A stretch of DNA of 64,000 nucleotides from NCBI RefSeq assembly GCF_014218355.1, contig NZ_AP023368.1, positions 4,279,501 through 4,343,500 on the forward strand, in the 5' to 3' direction. The stretch comes from Anaerocolumna chitinilytica (GTDB lineage: Bacteria > Bacillota > Clostridia > Lachnospirales > Lachnospiraceae). Both the position numbers and the translations under genes were made by a program. Shown here piece after piece: positions 44,225-52,866 of this stretch. The notes beneath the pieces are model-generated. The model was not told the origin of the DNA, searched no databases, and was given only the letters and a program-made list of their open reading frames with translations. How positions within the stretch are numbered: the stretch's first letter is position 1; each line of letters starts with the position of its first letter.

Positions 44225-45112
44225 ATGTATATAAGAGATAAATATACAAATATGCTTATAAGACCATTTAACTTAGAGGATTACAAAATTTACTATATTT
44301 CCAAGGACAAGATCAGTCAATTCTGGTTTATCATTAATCAAGGAATCAATGATATGGCTAGTTTAGTAGGTGCTAATTTTATTTGGGATGCTCCTGAAGA
44401 AAGATCAGCAGAAAAACAAATAGAAATAATTACGAATGCCGCGAATAACGGTGCAAATGCTATGCTAATAGCTGCTCTCGATCCTGTAAAAGTATCCAGT
44501 GCGATACAATATGCAAAATCCTTAGGTGTTAAAATTATATATCTAGATACTCCTGCAGCTGAAGAAGGCATTATAACACTTGCTACTGATGATTACAGTG
44601 CTGGTGTTACGGCTGGTGAAAATATGATTATTGAATTAGCAGCAGCTGGACTTAGACAAGGCACAATAGGAATTGTTAGCGATTCCATAATGAGTACAAA
44701 TACTAGAGAAAGAGTTAATGGTTTTCGTAGCGTATTAGCTCCTAATAGAAATTACAGACTGCTTAATACTCAATTTGGTCCAGACACAGCAAGTGCATTA
44801 AAAATAGCAGATAGTTATATTGCTAATAACCCGGATTTAGTTGGAATATTTGGTACCAATGAGGATACAACTATCGGTGTTGGGTATGCAATCAGTAAAA
44901 GTAGCACCACAATAGTTGGAATAGGATTCGATTTTCCACCTGAAACTCAGAAATTGATTGAGAATGGAAGCTTAAAAGCGGTTATGGTACAAAATCCATA
45001 CACCATGGGATATCTAGGAATGGCAGAAACCATAGCAGCTTTAAAGGGTTTTGAAACAGGTCCGCCCTATCTTAATACTGGGGTATCCGTCCGAACAAGG
45101 TATACTAGTTAA
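44225..45112 (+). CDS. Sugar ABC transporter substrate-binding protein lacking its signal peptide
   Basis: 295 residues. It has the full Peripla_BP_4 fold: QFWFIINQGINDMASLVGAN, YLDTPAAEEGIITLATDDYS, GIVSDSIMSTNTRERVNGFR, then VGIFGTNEDTTIGVGYAISK and the final strand. The usual lipoprotein signal is absent: the N-terminus is a hydrophilic stretch of about 25 residues. It therefore cannot be exported, unless the front was replaced. No permease genes are near. Probably a relic. Confidence 0.6.
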   Translation: MYIRDKYTNMLIRPFNLEDYKIYYISKDKISQFWFIINQGINDMASLVGANFIWDAPEERSAEKQIEIITNAANNGANAMLIAALDPVKVSSAIQYAKSLGVKIIYLDTPAAEEGIITLATDDYSAGVTAGENMIIELAAAGLRQGTIGIVSDSIMSTNTRERVNGFRSVLAPNRNYRLLNTQFGPDTASALKIADSYIANNPDLVGIFGTNEDTTIGVGYAISKSSTTIVGIGFDFPPETQKLIENGSLKAVMVQNPYTMGYLGMAETIAALKGFETGPPYLNTGVSVRTRYTS

Positions 45113-45330
45113 TGTTTTTATGCTAGAATTCAAGACAAAAAGAGAAAACTAACAAAAACCTTATAAATATAACAAACTAGTGAAATAAACAGTCCGATTA
45201 TAAATATCTATATTGTTTTATAAGTCGATAGAAATTAGTAGCCAAAAAACAGGAAAGCTTGATTTTGATATGCTCCCCTTATGGTAGACAGTTAAAATAA
45301 TAAAACTGTTATCATAGGAGGAGCATTTTC

Positions 45331-46017
45331 ATGTCTAGGGAAAAATTCAGTAAAGAATTAAAACTTGAAGCAATAAAGGAGTATGTTTCAGGAGGAATAT
45401 CATTATATAAGCTTGCCCAAAAGTATGGTTCAGGTTTTAAGACTGTTCAGAGATGGTATGATAATTATCAGAAGTTTGGAGAAGAAGCTTTTGAAGGAAC
45501 TCATCACAGTCCGAATTATTCTGCAGACTTTAAGAAGCAGGTGGTTAATGAATATTTAGCAGGCGGCACATCTTATAAAGAGGTGGCATTGAAATACGGA
45601 ATTTATGCACCAACTACTGTACTTAAATGGGTTAAGCAGTATAATAATCATGTAGAACTTACCGATTCTCGATTAGAAGGAGTGTTTCACATGGTTAATG
45701 GCAATGGCCGCAAAACAACACTGGAAGAAAAAACTAAAATCGTAGAGGATTGCACTCAGAATCAATATAATTATGCAGAGACTGCTAAGAAATATGATGT
45801 TTCTTATCAACAGGTTTATTCCTGGGTACATCGCTATAAGGAAAAGGGATTAAGTGGCTTAGCTGACCGACGAGGAAAAAAGAAGCCAGAAGAAGAAATG
45901 ACGGAACTTGATAAACTGCGACTAGAGAACCGAATGCTGAAGGCTCAAGCGATAAATCAGCAGATGGAGATAGATTTCTTAAAAAAACTCGAAGAAGTCG
46001 AGAGGAGGCGATTTTAG
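45331..46017 (+). CDS. IS3-family OrfA with three helix-turn-helix repeats
   Basis: 228 residues. Three tandem HTHs can be read: SGGISLYKLAQKYGSGFKTV, AGGTSYKEVALKYGIYAPTT and NQYNYAETAKKYDVSYQQVY. The C-terminus is a coiled coil (DKLRLENRMLKAQAINQQME). Near the end, a run TTAAAAAAAC offers a -1 slip that continues as KKTRRSREEAILEKKQHIAT into orfB. Confidence 0.85.
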   Translation: MSREKFSKELKLEAIKEYVSGGISLYKLAQKYGSGFKTVQRWYDNYQKFGEEAFEGTHHSPNYSADFKKQVVNEYLAGGTSYKEVALKYGIYAPTTVLKWVKQYNNHVELTDSRLEGVFHMVNGNGRKTTLEEKTKIVEDCTQNQYNYAETAKKYDVSYQQVYSWVHRYKEKGLSGLADRRGKKKPEEEMTELDKLRLENRMLKAQAINQQMEIDFLKKLEEVERRRF

Positions 46018-46061
46018 AAAAAAAACAGCACATAGCAACTTATTATGCAATCCAAGAACTC

Positions 46062-46922
46062 TTGGCAGAAGGAAAAGGATATTCTCTTTCTTCACTATGT
46101 CAGTTAGGGAAAATAAGCCGTTCTGCTTATTATAAATGGTTGAACCACGAAGATAACCCAAATGATAAGCTAAACAAAGAGCTGGCAGAACGCATTGAGG
46201 CAATTCATGACAAACATCCCGATATGGGTTATCGCAGAATCCGTGATTCACTTGAGCATGATGATAATATCAATGTCAATGATAAAAGAGTACTTCGTAT
46301 ATGCAGGAAGAAAAAGATCCGATCAAACTTAAAATATCGGAACAATGGTTGCACAAAATCAGCGGCTGATCCTGCTTATACGGCTGAAAATATCCTGAAC
46401 CGTGAATTTAACGCTGGCAGCTCCAATGAAAAATGGGTAACTGATGTCACTGAATTTAAGTATGGGACAAGCATTGATCACATACGTAAACTATATTTAA
46501 GTGTAATACTTGATCTTTGCGACCGTCGTCCTGTTGCCTATATTATTAATGATCATAATGATAATAAACTTGTATTTGACACGTTTGACGATGCTCTCGT
46601 TGCTAATCCCGGAGCACATCCTCTGCTTCATAGCGATCGTGGGTATCAGTATACCTCTAAAGTATTTCATCAAAAGCTGGTCGATGCTGGCATGACACAA
46701 AGTATGTCCCGTGTCGCACACTGTATAGATAATGGTCCAATGGAAGGATTCTGGGGAATCCTCAAACGAGAGATGTATTACGGTAAGAAATTCCATACCA
46801 GAGAAGCACTTGTTAATGCAATCACTGAATATATGGATTATTACACAAATAAACGACCTCAAAGAAAGTTAGGGGTATTAACGCCAATGGAATATCACCA
46901 AAAACTATTATTAGCTGCATGA
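46062..46922 (+). CDS. IS3-family OrfB transposase
   Basis: 286 residues in the -1 frame. The DDE triad is present: WVTDVTEFKYG, LHSDRGYQYTS and NGPMEGFWGILKREMYYG. This suggests a working transposase when fused to OrfA by frameshifting. The own start would be TTG, but translation through the slip site is more likely. Confidence 0.85.
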   Translation: MAEGKGYSLSSLCQLGKISRSAYYKWLNHEDNPNDKLNKELAERIEAIHDKHPDMGYRRIRDSLEHDDNINVNDKRVLRICRKKKIRSNLKYRNNGCTKSAADPAYTAENILNREFNAGSSNEKWVTDVTEFKYGTSIDHIRKLYLSVILDLCDRRPVAYIINDHNDNKLVFDTFDDALVANPGAHPLLHSDRGYQYTSKVFHQKLVDAGMTQSMSRVAHCIDNGPMEGFWGILKREMYYGKKFHTREALVNAITEYMDYYTNKRPQRKLGVLTPMEYHQKLLLAA

Positions 46923-47033
46923 AAAATGCTGCCCTTTCATTGGGCAGCATATCAAAAAAATTTTTTGTTTTTTCAATTGTCTACTTGACGGGAAGCACAC
47001 CATTTTACTAGCTTTCCTGCCCTTTTTTATTAA

Positions 47034-47105
47034 GGATTCGAACAAATCCCCGCAAGCACAAATACTGACATATAGAAGTATGTTTGCACACATAAGGCAT
47101 CTTTT
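47034..47105. repeat. Partial att core and unit left end
   Basis: GGATTCGAAC is the last part of the core, followed by AAATCCCCGCAAGCACAAAT, then ACTGACATATAG and TGTTTGCACACATAAGG. This is the left-end type seen at 6846 and 55691, somewhat diverged. The first half of the core is missing. Confidence 0.65.
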
Positions 47106-47135
47106 CTCATTATGCTAAATTTGATTAATTTAAGT

Positions 47136-48011
47136 TCAGAGTCTTTTTTCCCAGAAGAAATAGGTTGAACTAACCTTAAAACCAATTTTATAATAGAATT
47201 CCTGATTTGAAATAACAATTGCTCTTTTTGCACCCAATTTACTGCATCTTTTCATCGATTCATATACTGCTACCTTTGCCAAACCCTTATTTCGATACTC
47301 CGGCACTGCGCACACAGGTTCAATATACGCAGTCTTTTCACCTTCCTCATACCACATACCACAATGTGCAACATAATCACCATCTGGGGTTTTGATAAAT
47401 ACGGATAGTTCTTCCTTCCAATTTTCTCTCAATGGCTTATCATAATCATTATCAAAAATAGGTGGTTCTCCCTCGTTCTCAAAACCATTCCAGATAACTC
47501 TAACATATTTATTAATATCTTTCTCATCCTTACAACTCGTAAGCGAAAAACCATCGGGTAACGAATATGAAAAATCTTCTTCCATAAAGTCATATTCAAG
47601 AATTACTTCTTGATTGTCAGTCTTACAATACCCCAAAGACTTTAATAAATCTTTTTGAATATTATCTTCGCAATAAACTATAATACTTAATTTACCTTCG
47701 GAAGCAATATTTTGTTCTGCAAATTCAACCATCTCCTTTAATAATTCATAATTGTCCGGTTTACAAATTAAATATGCTTCACCCACTCTCATATCATGAG
47801 TTGTAATTCCAACAATCTTATTATCCTCTTTCCATAAACCTATCATTTTTAGCATATCATCATGAAAATTTGGGTGTCCCATTAGCCATCCCCATCGTGC
47901 CCAATGCCAATTTTCATATGCCTTAGCACTTGTTAGTTCTTTCAGAAATTCTCTAACAAGTGTAAAATTTTCAAGTAAATTTACATTTTCAGTATAGTAT
48001 TCTAACTTCAT
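47136..48011 (-). CDS. Tandem GNAT-type acetyltransferase
   Basis: 291 residues. The C-terminal GNAT half has EPVCAVPEYRNKGLAKVAVY (acetyl-CoA loop) and NQEFYYKIGFKVS. The N-terminal half (KMIGLWKEDNKIVGITTHDM) looks like a degenerate second GNAT fold. Two-lobed GNATs acetylate diverse amines. Sole cargo of the unit that starts at 47034. Confidence 0.75.
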   Translation of the reverse strand: MKLEYYTENVNLLENFTLVREFLKELTSAKAYENWHWARWGWLMGHPNFHDDMLKMIGLWKEDNKIVGITTHDMRVGEAYLICKPDNYELLKEMVEFAEQNIASEGKLSIIVYCEDNIQKDLLKSLGYCKTDNQEVILEYDFMEEDFSYSLPDGFSLTSCKDEKDINKYVRVIWNGFENEGEPPIFDNDYDKPLRENWKEELSVFIKTPDGDYVAHCGMWYEEGEKTAYIEPVCAVPEYRNKGLAKVAVYESMKRCSKLGAKRAIVISNQEFYYKIGFKVSSTYFFWEKRL

Positions 48012-48092
48012 TCTTATCCCCCACTTTTAAATCGTGATAAAGAGCAAATTAATTTACTGCAAAATAAAATTAACAAAATTATACTATTCTAT

Positions 48093-48145
48093 GAATTCGA
48101 ATTCTACCCTCTCGAGAAAATACTGATAGAAAGGGACTTTCCCGT
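48093..48145. repeat. Partial att core and unit left end
   Basis: GAATTCGAATTCTACCC, then GATAGAAAGGGACTTTCC, is the third left-end type, as after the core at 10863. Only the last bases of the core survive. Confidence 0.6.
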
Positions 48146-48228
48146 ATTCTACTCAAAATCAAATAACAATTAATCTAATAGAATTGTGAAGCTATAGATA
48201 AATATTGCAAATCAATATAGAATTCTTA

Positions 48229-49176
48229 TCACACATAGTTATTTATTTCTTTCAGTCCTATTTCACGTATATCATCTAATTCTTCAACTGTCATTAATCC
48301 AGCTTCATAAAGGTTTAAATATTCCTGTGAAACGGTTTGATTAAAAATTAATAAATCATCTGTATTAATCGTTACCGGTATTCCATAATCATACAATTTT
48401 CTTATAGGGTGAACATCATATCCTTTTACAACCCCCAGCATTACATTGCTTGAGGGGCAAATGTTTAATTGAACCCGGTTATCAGCTAACCATTTCATAA
48501 TAAAAGGAGATGTTACCGCTGCAACTCCATGATGTACTTCATCAAGCTCTAATTCTTCGACAGCCTCCATCACATCATTAGCAGTGCCAACCTCACCTAC
48601 ATGCGCTTTCAGTCGAAGTCCAGAATCTTTCGCTTTTCTGTATATCTTTTTAAAATTCTTTATCGGTTGAGCAAGTTCATCATTACAAATATCAAGGGAC
48701 TTAAACCATTGAAATGACAATATTTCATCAAGTCGCGAATAGGCACTATCAACATCACAACAAGCTCGGTTGAAGGTTAATTCAGGTAAAAATATCGTTG
48801 AAGGAGCTAACCTTTGCTTGAAAGTGTTCATCGTCTGTATGAATAAACCTAAATCCATACCACCAATTTTATTAGCTTCATCCGTCTCGAAACTCATTGC
48901 CAATACATGTATATTATCATCATAAGCTTGTACGAAAGCTGCCTCAAGGCGCTTTAAATAAGAACAATGAACTTTTATGTTATCAGTAAACCAAGAATAC
49001 ATATGGAACATAGATTCAAATACAGCTGGAGGCTGGTCGATTTTTATATTAGTCTGGGAGGCGATATAGTTAACATTCCCTCCGCACCCAGCATGATTAT
49101 GTAAATCACTCTTGGGAATAGAACTTAACTCTAAAAGATTATGATTTTGTAAACATGTTTTGAATTCATGTATCAT
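48229..49176 (-). CDS. Adenosine deaminase-family protein (copy 1)
   Basis: 315 residues from ATG 49176 (CGAGGTG upstream). The metal and catalytic order of the ADA/AMP-deaminase fold is present: SDLHNHAGCGG (H-x-H), LKAHVGEVG (His and Glu), DEVHHGVAA (His) and TINTDDLLIF (Asp-Asp). It should deaminate a purine nucleoside or an analogue. The same-family paralogue at 51618-52547 is carried by another unit. Confidence 0.8.
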   Translation of the reverse strand: MIHEFKTCLQNHNLLELSSIPKSDLHNHAGCGGNVNYIASQTNIKIDQPPAVFESMFHMYSWFTDNIKVHCSYLKRLEAAFVQAYDDNIHVLAMSFETDEANKIGGMDLGLFIQTMNTFKQRLAPSTIFLPELTFNRACCDVDSAYSRLDEILSFQWFKSLDICNDELAQPIKNFKKIYRKAKDSGLRLKAHVGEVGTANDVMEAVEELELDEVHHGVAAVTSPFIMKWLADNRVQLNICPSSNVMLGVVKGYDVHPIRKLYDYGIPVTINTDDLLIFNQTVSQEYLNLYEAGLMTVEELDDIREIGLKEINNYV

Positions 49177-49249
49177 TTCCACACCTCGCGTTATATGATT
49201 CTTTTTTGTATTGTCCAACATATTCCAATAAAGGTAAAACATCACATTT

Positions 49250-49410
49250 TGCTAAAAAATGTATGGTCTATGCTAATGAGTGGGTTGGAAAGCAGGAAAA
49301 CTCTCTCTGCAAGTACACAGAAGTTAGTAGCTAGTTCCCTCGCCAATATCTTTGGATGTTCTACCGCTAAATTTATAAGAACAGATGAAAGATTAAGAGC
49401 GAATATTTAA
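49250..49410 (+). pseudogene. Diverged remnant of the upstream tyrosine recombinase
   Basis: The translation includes LSASTQKLVASSLANIFGCS and TAKFIRTDER, which lines up with LSPYTQKLEACALAKVYDCT and TEDFIKTGVR of the intact recombinase at 58839. It is more distant from that gene than the other remnants, so it is an older or different lineage. Confidence 0.55.
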
Positions 49411-49435
49411 AAGTCGATTAAGATGTGCAGAACTT

Positions 49436-49541
49436 TCCTCTTTGCTGCAAGCTTACGGATAATCCCATTATCACGCACAGAATTGTGGATTGCATCTATG
49501 TACAGTACTGGATATACCTCTGAAAGAGGGCGATGTGCTTA
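49436..49541 (-). pseudogene. Fragment of an IS256-family transposase
   Basis: The minus strand reads LSEVYPVLYIDAIHNSVRDN, then GIIRKLAAK, the region around the first catalytic Asp of IS256-type transposases. Both ends are missing. It lies between a recombinase remnant and the next cargo gene. Confidence 0.7.
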
Positions 49542-50162
49542 AACTGAACGTTCTATTAATTTCACGACTTTTTCTTTTGATATATTTAACTCTCTTCCAA
49601 TTTCCTCGATTAAGCTATCCGAAATCACCATTCCTTTGCATTGATGCCATTGTATCTCTGATTCTACATATGATTCTTGCGCATTTTCAAAAGATTCTTC
49701 ATCTTTATAAATAATCATATCAGTTTCTAAATTTAAAAATTTTCTGCAGAAATCTCTTACAACGATATCTATTACATTTTTATCAATGCCTTCACAGGGA
49801 TACCATGTTTCAATAGAACGTGGTTTTATTTTTAATGCGTTTCGCTCTGCTTCATATGGAACTTCAAAGAAATCTTTATCATTAGGTTTGTCATAATAAT
49901 AGTGATAGATAGTATCGTTGTCCGCTAAAAATCCTTCAATCTTATTAACAAATTCAAGTTCCTCATCATCTTCTTTTAATTCCTCTAACCCATTACGGAA
50001 GTATGCTTTAGTACATATGCATGTCCACGCTAATTTCCTGAAACCTTTCCCCCATTTTTCATAAATTATAACATCTTCCCAATCTGTTAAATTTTTAAAA
50101 TTATAGATACCCCACCAATAATCAAGGTGACTAATTTCTATATAAACACTTTTCTTTTTCAT
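49539..50162 (-). CDS. Protein of unknown function (207 residues)
   Basis: The ORF is rich in Trp and acidic residues (HLDYWWGIYNF, DWEDVIIYEKWGKGF). The C-terminus (SDSLIEEIGRELNISKEKVV) looks like a small helical domain. There is no signal, membrane helix or motif that I recognise. Cargo of a unit in the second array, minus strand, followed downstream by the IS256 fragment. Confidence 0.5.
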   Translation of the reverse strand: MKKKSVYIEISHLDYWWGIYNFKNLTDWEDVIIYEKWGKGFRKLAWTCICTKAYFRNGLEELKEDDEELEFVNKIEGFLADNDTIYHYYYDKPNDKDFFEVPYEAERNALKIKPRSIETWYPCEGIDKNVIDIVVRDFCRKFLNLETDMIIYKDEESFENAQESYVESEIQWHQCKGMVISDSLIEEIGRELNISKEKVVKLIERSV

Positions 50163-50427
50163 TTAAAACCTCTTTCAAAAAACATAAGATATTTAATTAA
50201 ACCAAATGTTCCTTAAATGTCTTATAAAACATCTGGTTCAGTTTCGAATAAATATCGTCTACCAATATCAACAAGTTCAAAACCAACACTTATAGTTAAT
50301 TCCCTTTTTGATAAAAATATTTATCTGATTTTTGTATCATAAATAGCATAGAAGTTATCTTCACTGAAATTTACCATTAATATAATTATACTTTTAATAA
50401 TGATATGAAGTCAATGAATACTGTAAA

Positions 50428-50540
50428 TAAGTGTATTTTCTACACTTTCACAAAGTGTACGCATTCAATATTAAACATGAAAACGGTTGCTCGTTATACC
50501 TACGAGTAAAACGGTTATCTTGTCTTTTTTTCAAATATCT
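50428..50540. promoter_or_regulatory. Conserved unit control block, copy 2
   Basis: AAGTGTATTTTCTACACTTT, AAGTGTACGC, then CGGTTGCTCG, loop, CGAGTAAAACGGTTAT, CTTGTC and a T run. It has the same order as 7925-8036 and 58227-58340. The recombinase genes that should follow are gone; about 140 bp later comes the terminator. Confidence 0.6.
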
Positions 50541-50681
50541 CATAAGGTCTTGGTCTTATAGGCAAGATTCTGCTCGATTTCATTGTACAAACCTAATATG
50601 TCATAATCCGAATTAAGACCTATTGCATACATAAATGGATATTGCACACATCCTGCACACATGTTTTTCAACAATAAAAAA

Positions 50682-50732
50682 TCGCTAACCCTTAAATTAT
50701 AAGGATTAGCGACCATTCTTCAATAAGCGCGA
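50682..50732. repeat. Unit-end terminator and truncated att core
   Basis: Hairpin TCGCTAACCC / GGATTAGCGA (50682-50712), then AAGCGCGA (50725-50732). The core breaks off there and is joined to a second-type control block. A deletion must have crossed the junction of two units. Confidence 0.6.
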
Positions 50733-50760
50733 TTCTTTTGTGTATAGTCCAACATATTCC

Positions 50761-50925
50761 AATAACGGTTACACATCGCATTTATATATGGATAAACGGT
50801 TATTGAAATTTTTTCATATATAGAACAAGTGATTCAATCATATTCTTAGCATCAAAGACGAAAGGAGAAACAAATCTTCTGCGATAAAGAAGGCAGAACA
50901 GTGTACTCAAATCCTATAAATTGAA
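50761..50925. pseudogene. Gutted unit: control block plus 50 bp of type A recombinase
   Basis: ATAACGGTTACACATCGCAT and GGATAAACGGTTATTG (50761-50805) match the block at 11983. At about 50870 this joins CTTCTGCGATAAAGAAGGCA (as in the recombinase at 13069), then jumps to GTACTCAAA-TCC near the gene end. An internal deletion removed nearly all of the recombinase, but the terminator and core remain. Confidence 0.65.
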
Positions 50926-50973
50926 AAATCCCTAGAAGCCTTGATTTCTCAAAATTCCTAAGGAAAATAGTTA

Positions 50974-50993
50974 AACGCGAGACGGGATTTGAA
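50974..50993. repeat. att core copy 4 (two mismatches)
   Basis: aacgcgagacgggatttgaa, followed by the CCATAATTCTATCCCACAAA left end as at 8782. The mismatches suggest age. Confidence 0.8.
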
Positions 50994-51092
50994 CCATAAT
51001 TCTATCCCACAAATACTAAAAGGGAAGGGGTTCCATCCATTTCTAGTTAATACGTACTATTAAATTAATATCTAATTATAATGAAAATATAT

Positions 51093-51521
51093 TTAGCTCA
51101 TTTTACTTTGCTTATTTACTTTTATACCTATTATCTTCATTAAGTCCTGTAATTGCTCTTTGTTCGTAATACGGTAATTAAGCCAGCCTCCGCTTCCACA
51201 AGGATATTTGTTATCCCATACAGCTTTGGCATAAATACTTAATTCATTGTAAATTGGTTTGATTGCATCGTCTGAAATACGGATAAGTACCATAAAAGCA
51301 CTTATTTCAGCAAATATATCGCATATATGTTTGCTTTTATAGCTATACTTCATACTCCATCCATATTTATTCCCATACGGAAAGCGAATACAACCTTTCA
51401 TATTAAGTTTTTCCTTTAGATATTTGTCCAAATCTGTCCACAACTCTCCGGCATCGTCACAATAAGAAATCATATCATCAAATGATGGTACCGTCTGCTT
51501 GTCTAACATTCTTTCATACAA
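51093..51521 (-). CDS. DUF3788-family protein
   Basis: 142 residues from TTG 51521 (TAGGAGGTG, 9 nt). The family signature is clear: FPYGNKYGWSMKYSYKSKHI, then FAEISAFMVLIRISDD and the C-terminal SGGWLNYRITNKEQLQDLM. DUF3788 proteins are small, common in Firmicutes and of unknown function. It lies 96 bp downstream of the adenosine deaminase gene on the same strand, so both are probably one cargo operon. Confidence 0.7.
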   Translation of the reverse strand: MYERMLDKQTVPSFDDMISYCDDAGELWTDLDKYLKEKLNMKGCIRFPYGNKYGWSMKYSYKSKHICDIFAEISAFMVLIRISDDAIKPIYNELSIYAKAVWDNKYPCGSGGWLNYRITNKEQLQDLMKIIGIKVNKQSKMS

Positions 51522-51617
51522 AGTGTTTACACCTCCTAAAACCATCAATAGTTATTTTTTCTTGATTAGGGACATCAATTACCTTTGCACCAAACATGTC
51601 TACATCCTTACCTCAGC

Positions 51618-52547
51618 TCAGTTTTCGTAATACTCAATTTCTTTTAGACCAGTTTTACGGATGATATCCAACTCATCAACATTCATCAACCCTGATTTAT
51701 AAAGATTAAGGTATTCTTGTGAAACACTTTGATTAAATACCGACATATCATCTGTGTTTATTGTAACGGGAATTTCGTTATCATATAATTTTCTGATAGG
51801 GTGGGTAGCATAAGATTCTACAACTTGTAACTTAATATTACTTGTCGGACAAACATTTAATTGAATTTTATGCTTTGCTAACCATTTCATTACAAAGCCT
51901 GACTTCGCAGCAGCAATTCCATGATGAACTTCATCTAATTCCAACTCTTCAACAGCTTCTATTACATCGTCCGCTGTACCAAATTCTCCAATATGTGCCT
52001 TTAATCTAAGACCATATTCCTTCGCTTTTCTATATATTTTTTTAAAATTCTTTATTGGTTGCTGCGTTTCACCTGCATTAATATCGATTGACTTATACCA
52101 ATTGTATGACAATATTTCATCAAGTCTCGATAGTTCATAATCCGTATCACAACCTCTTGCAAAGTCTAATTCTGGTAGTAAAATTGTATTAGGTGCAAAT
52201 TGTTGATTAAAGCTTTTCATTGTTTGGATAAATTTTTCCATGTTTTCATCATTAAATCCAATGCTCGCTGCCAGTATACTGATATTATCACTTGCTGCTT
52301 GAACAAAAGCAGCTTGCAACCTTTTTATATAGGGACAGTAATTTTTTATATTGTTTTGAAACCATTTATCCATATGAAATAAAGATTCAAATTTTTCAGG
52401 GGGCATATCAATTTTTATATCAGCTATCGACGCAATATATTTAATGTTTCCACCTTTTCCAAAGTGGTTATGTAAGTCACTTTTACAAATTGAACTGAGT
52501 CCATTAAGAGAATGATTTTGCAAATGAGTTTTAAATAATTCATCCAT
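51618..52547 (-). CDS. Adenosine deaminase-family protein (copy 2)
   Basis: 309 residues. Same motifs as copy 1: SDLHNHFGKGG, LKAHIGEFG, DEVHHGIAA and TINTDDMSVF. By eye over half of the positions match copy 1, with conserved long blocks such as IKNFKKIYRKAKE and CPTSNIKLQ against CPSSNVMLG. The two copies sit in different units. Their substrates may be modified nucleosides or nucleoside antibiotics; nothing in the sequence decides this. Confidence 0.8.
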   Translation of the reverse strand: MDELFKTHLQNHSLNGLSSICKSDLHNHFGKGGNIKYIASIADIKIDMPPEKFESLFHMDKWFQNNIKNYCPYIKRLQAAFVQAASDNISILAASIGFNDENMEKFIQTMKSFNQQFAPNTILLPELDFARGCDTDYELSRLDEILSYNWYKSIDINAGETQQPIKNFKKIYRKAKEYGLRLKAHIGEFGTADDVIEAVEELELDEVHHGIAAAKSGFVMKWLAKHKIQLNVCPTSNIKLQVVESYATHPIRKLYDNEIPVTINTDDMSVFNQSVSQEYLNLYKSGLMNVDELDIIRKTGLKEIEYYEN

Positions 52548-52717
52548 GTTAATACTCCTCTAAATATGAATTTTCTTCCTTACTTTATTAATAACTGCAA
52601 ATTATCAATTGCCCGACAAATCCGATTTATAGTATACATTTGTTTACAACAGCGAATCTAATAACATGGATATATTATACATTACCTATCTAATTGATTT
52701 CAATAAATTTGTCAAGA

Positions 52718-52790
52718 GGGGTCTACCATTCAAGGGGTCCATCCACTTCTGATTTATGTGCACATAATAGTTACACATATTTTTTGATTG
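52718..52790. repeat. Unit left end, core missing
   Basis: GGGTCCATCCACTTCTGATT, then GTGCACATAATAGTTACACA, is the same left-end type as at 8820-8865. No core precedes it, so the boundary between the adenosine deaminase unit and the next is deleted or diverged. The rest of the 320-bp gap is empty, apart from a hairpin (AAAGCTGGTCACTAACG...GGTGACCAGCTTTT at about 52797-52836) that ends the next minus-strand gene. Confidence 0.55.
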
Positions 52791-52866
52791 ATTAGGAAAA
52801 GCTGGTCACTAACGTTAGAAGGTGACCAGCTTTTCCTTGTATATCATATTTTATTTATGTCACTTA

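Larger units (their letters stand above)
45271..46997 (+). mobile_element. IS3-family insertion sequence (IS150-type), apparently complete
   Basis: The ends are imperfect inverted repeats: TGCTCCCCTTATGGTAGACA on the left, and TGCTTCCCGTCAAGTAGACA when the right end is read on the other strand. Inside are orfA and orfB in overlapping frames. No clear target duplication is seen. The right end lies 37 bp from a partial att core (47034). Confidence 0.8.

Noticed and set aside
48229..52547. RADAR-type defence system based on the adenosine deaminases
   Set aside because: RADAR needs a partner ATPase (RdrA) and a much larger deaminase. Neither is present, and these are small stand-alone enzymes.
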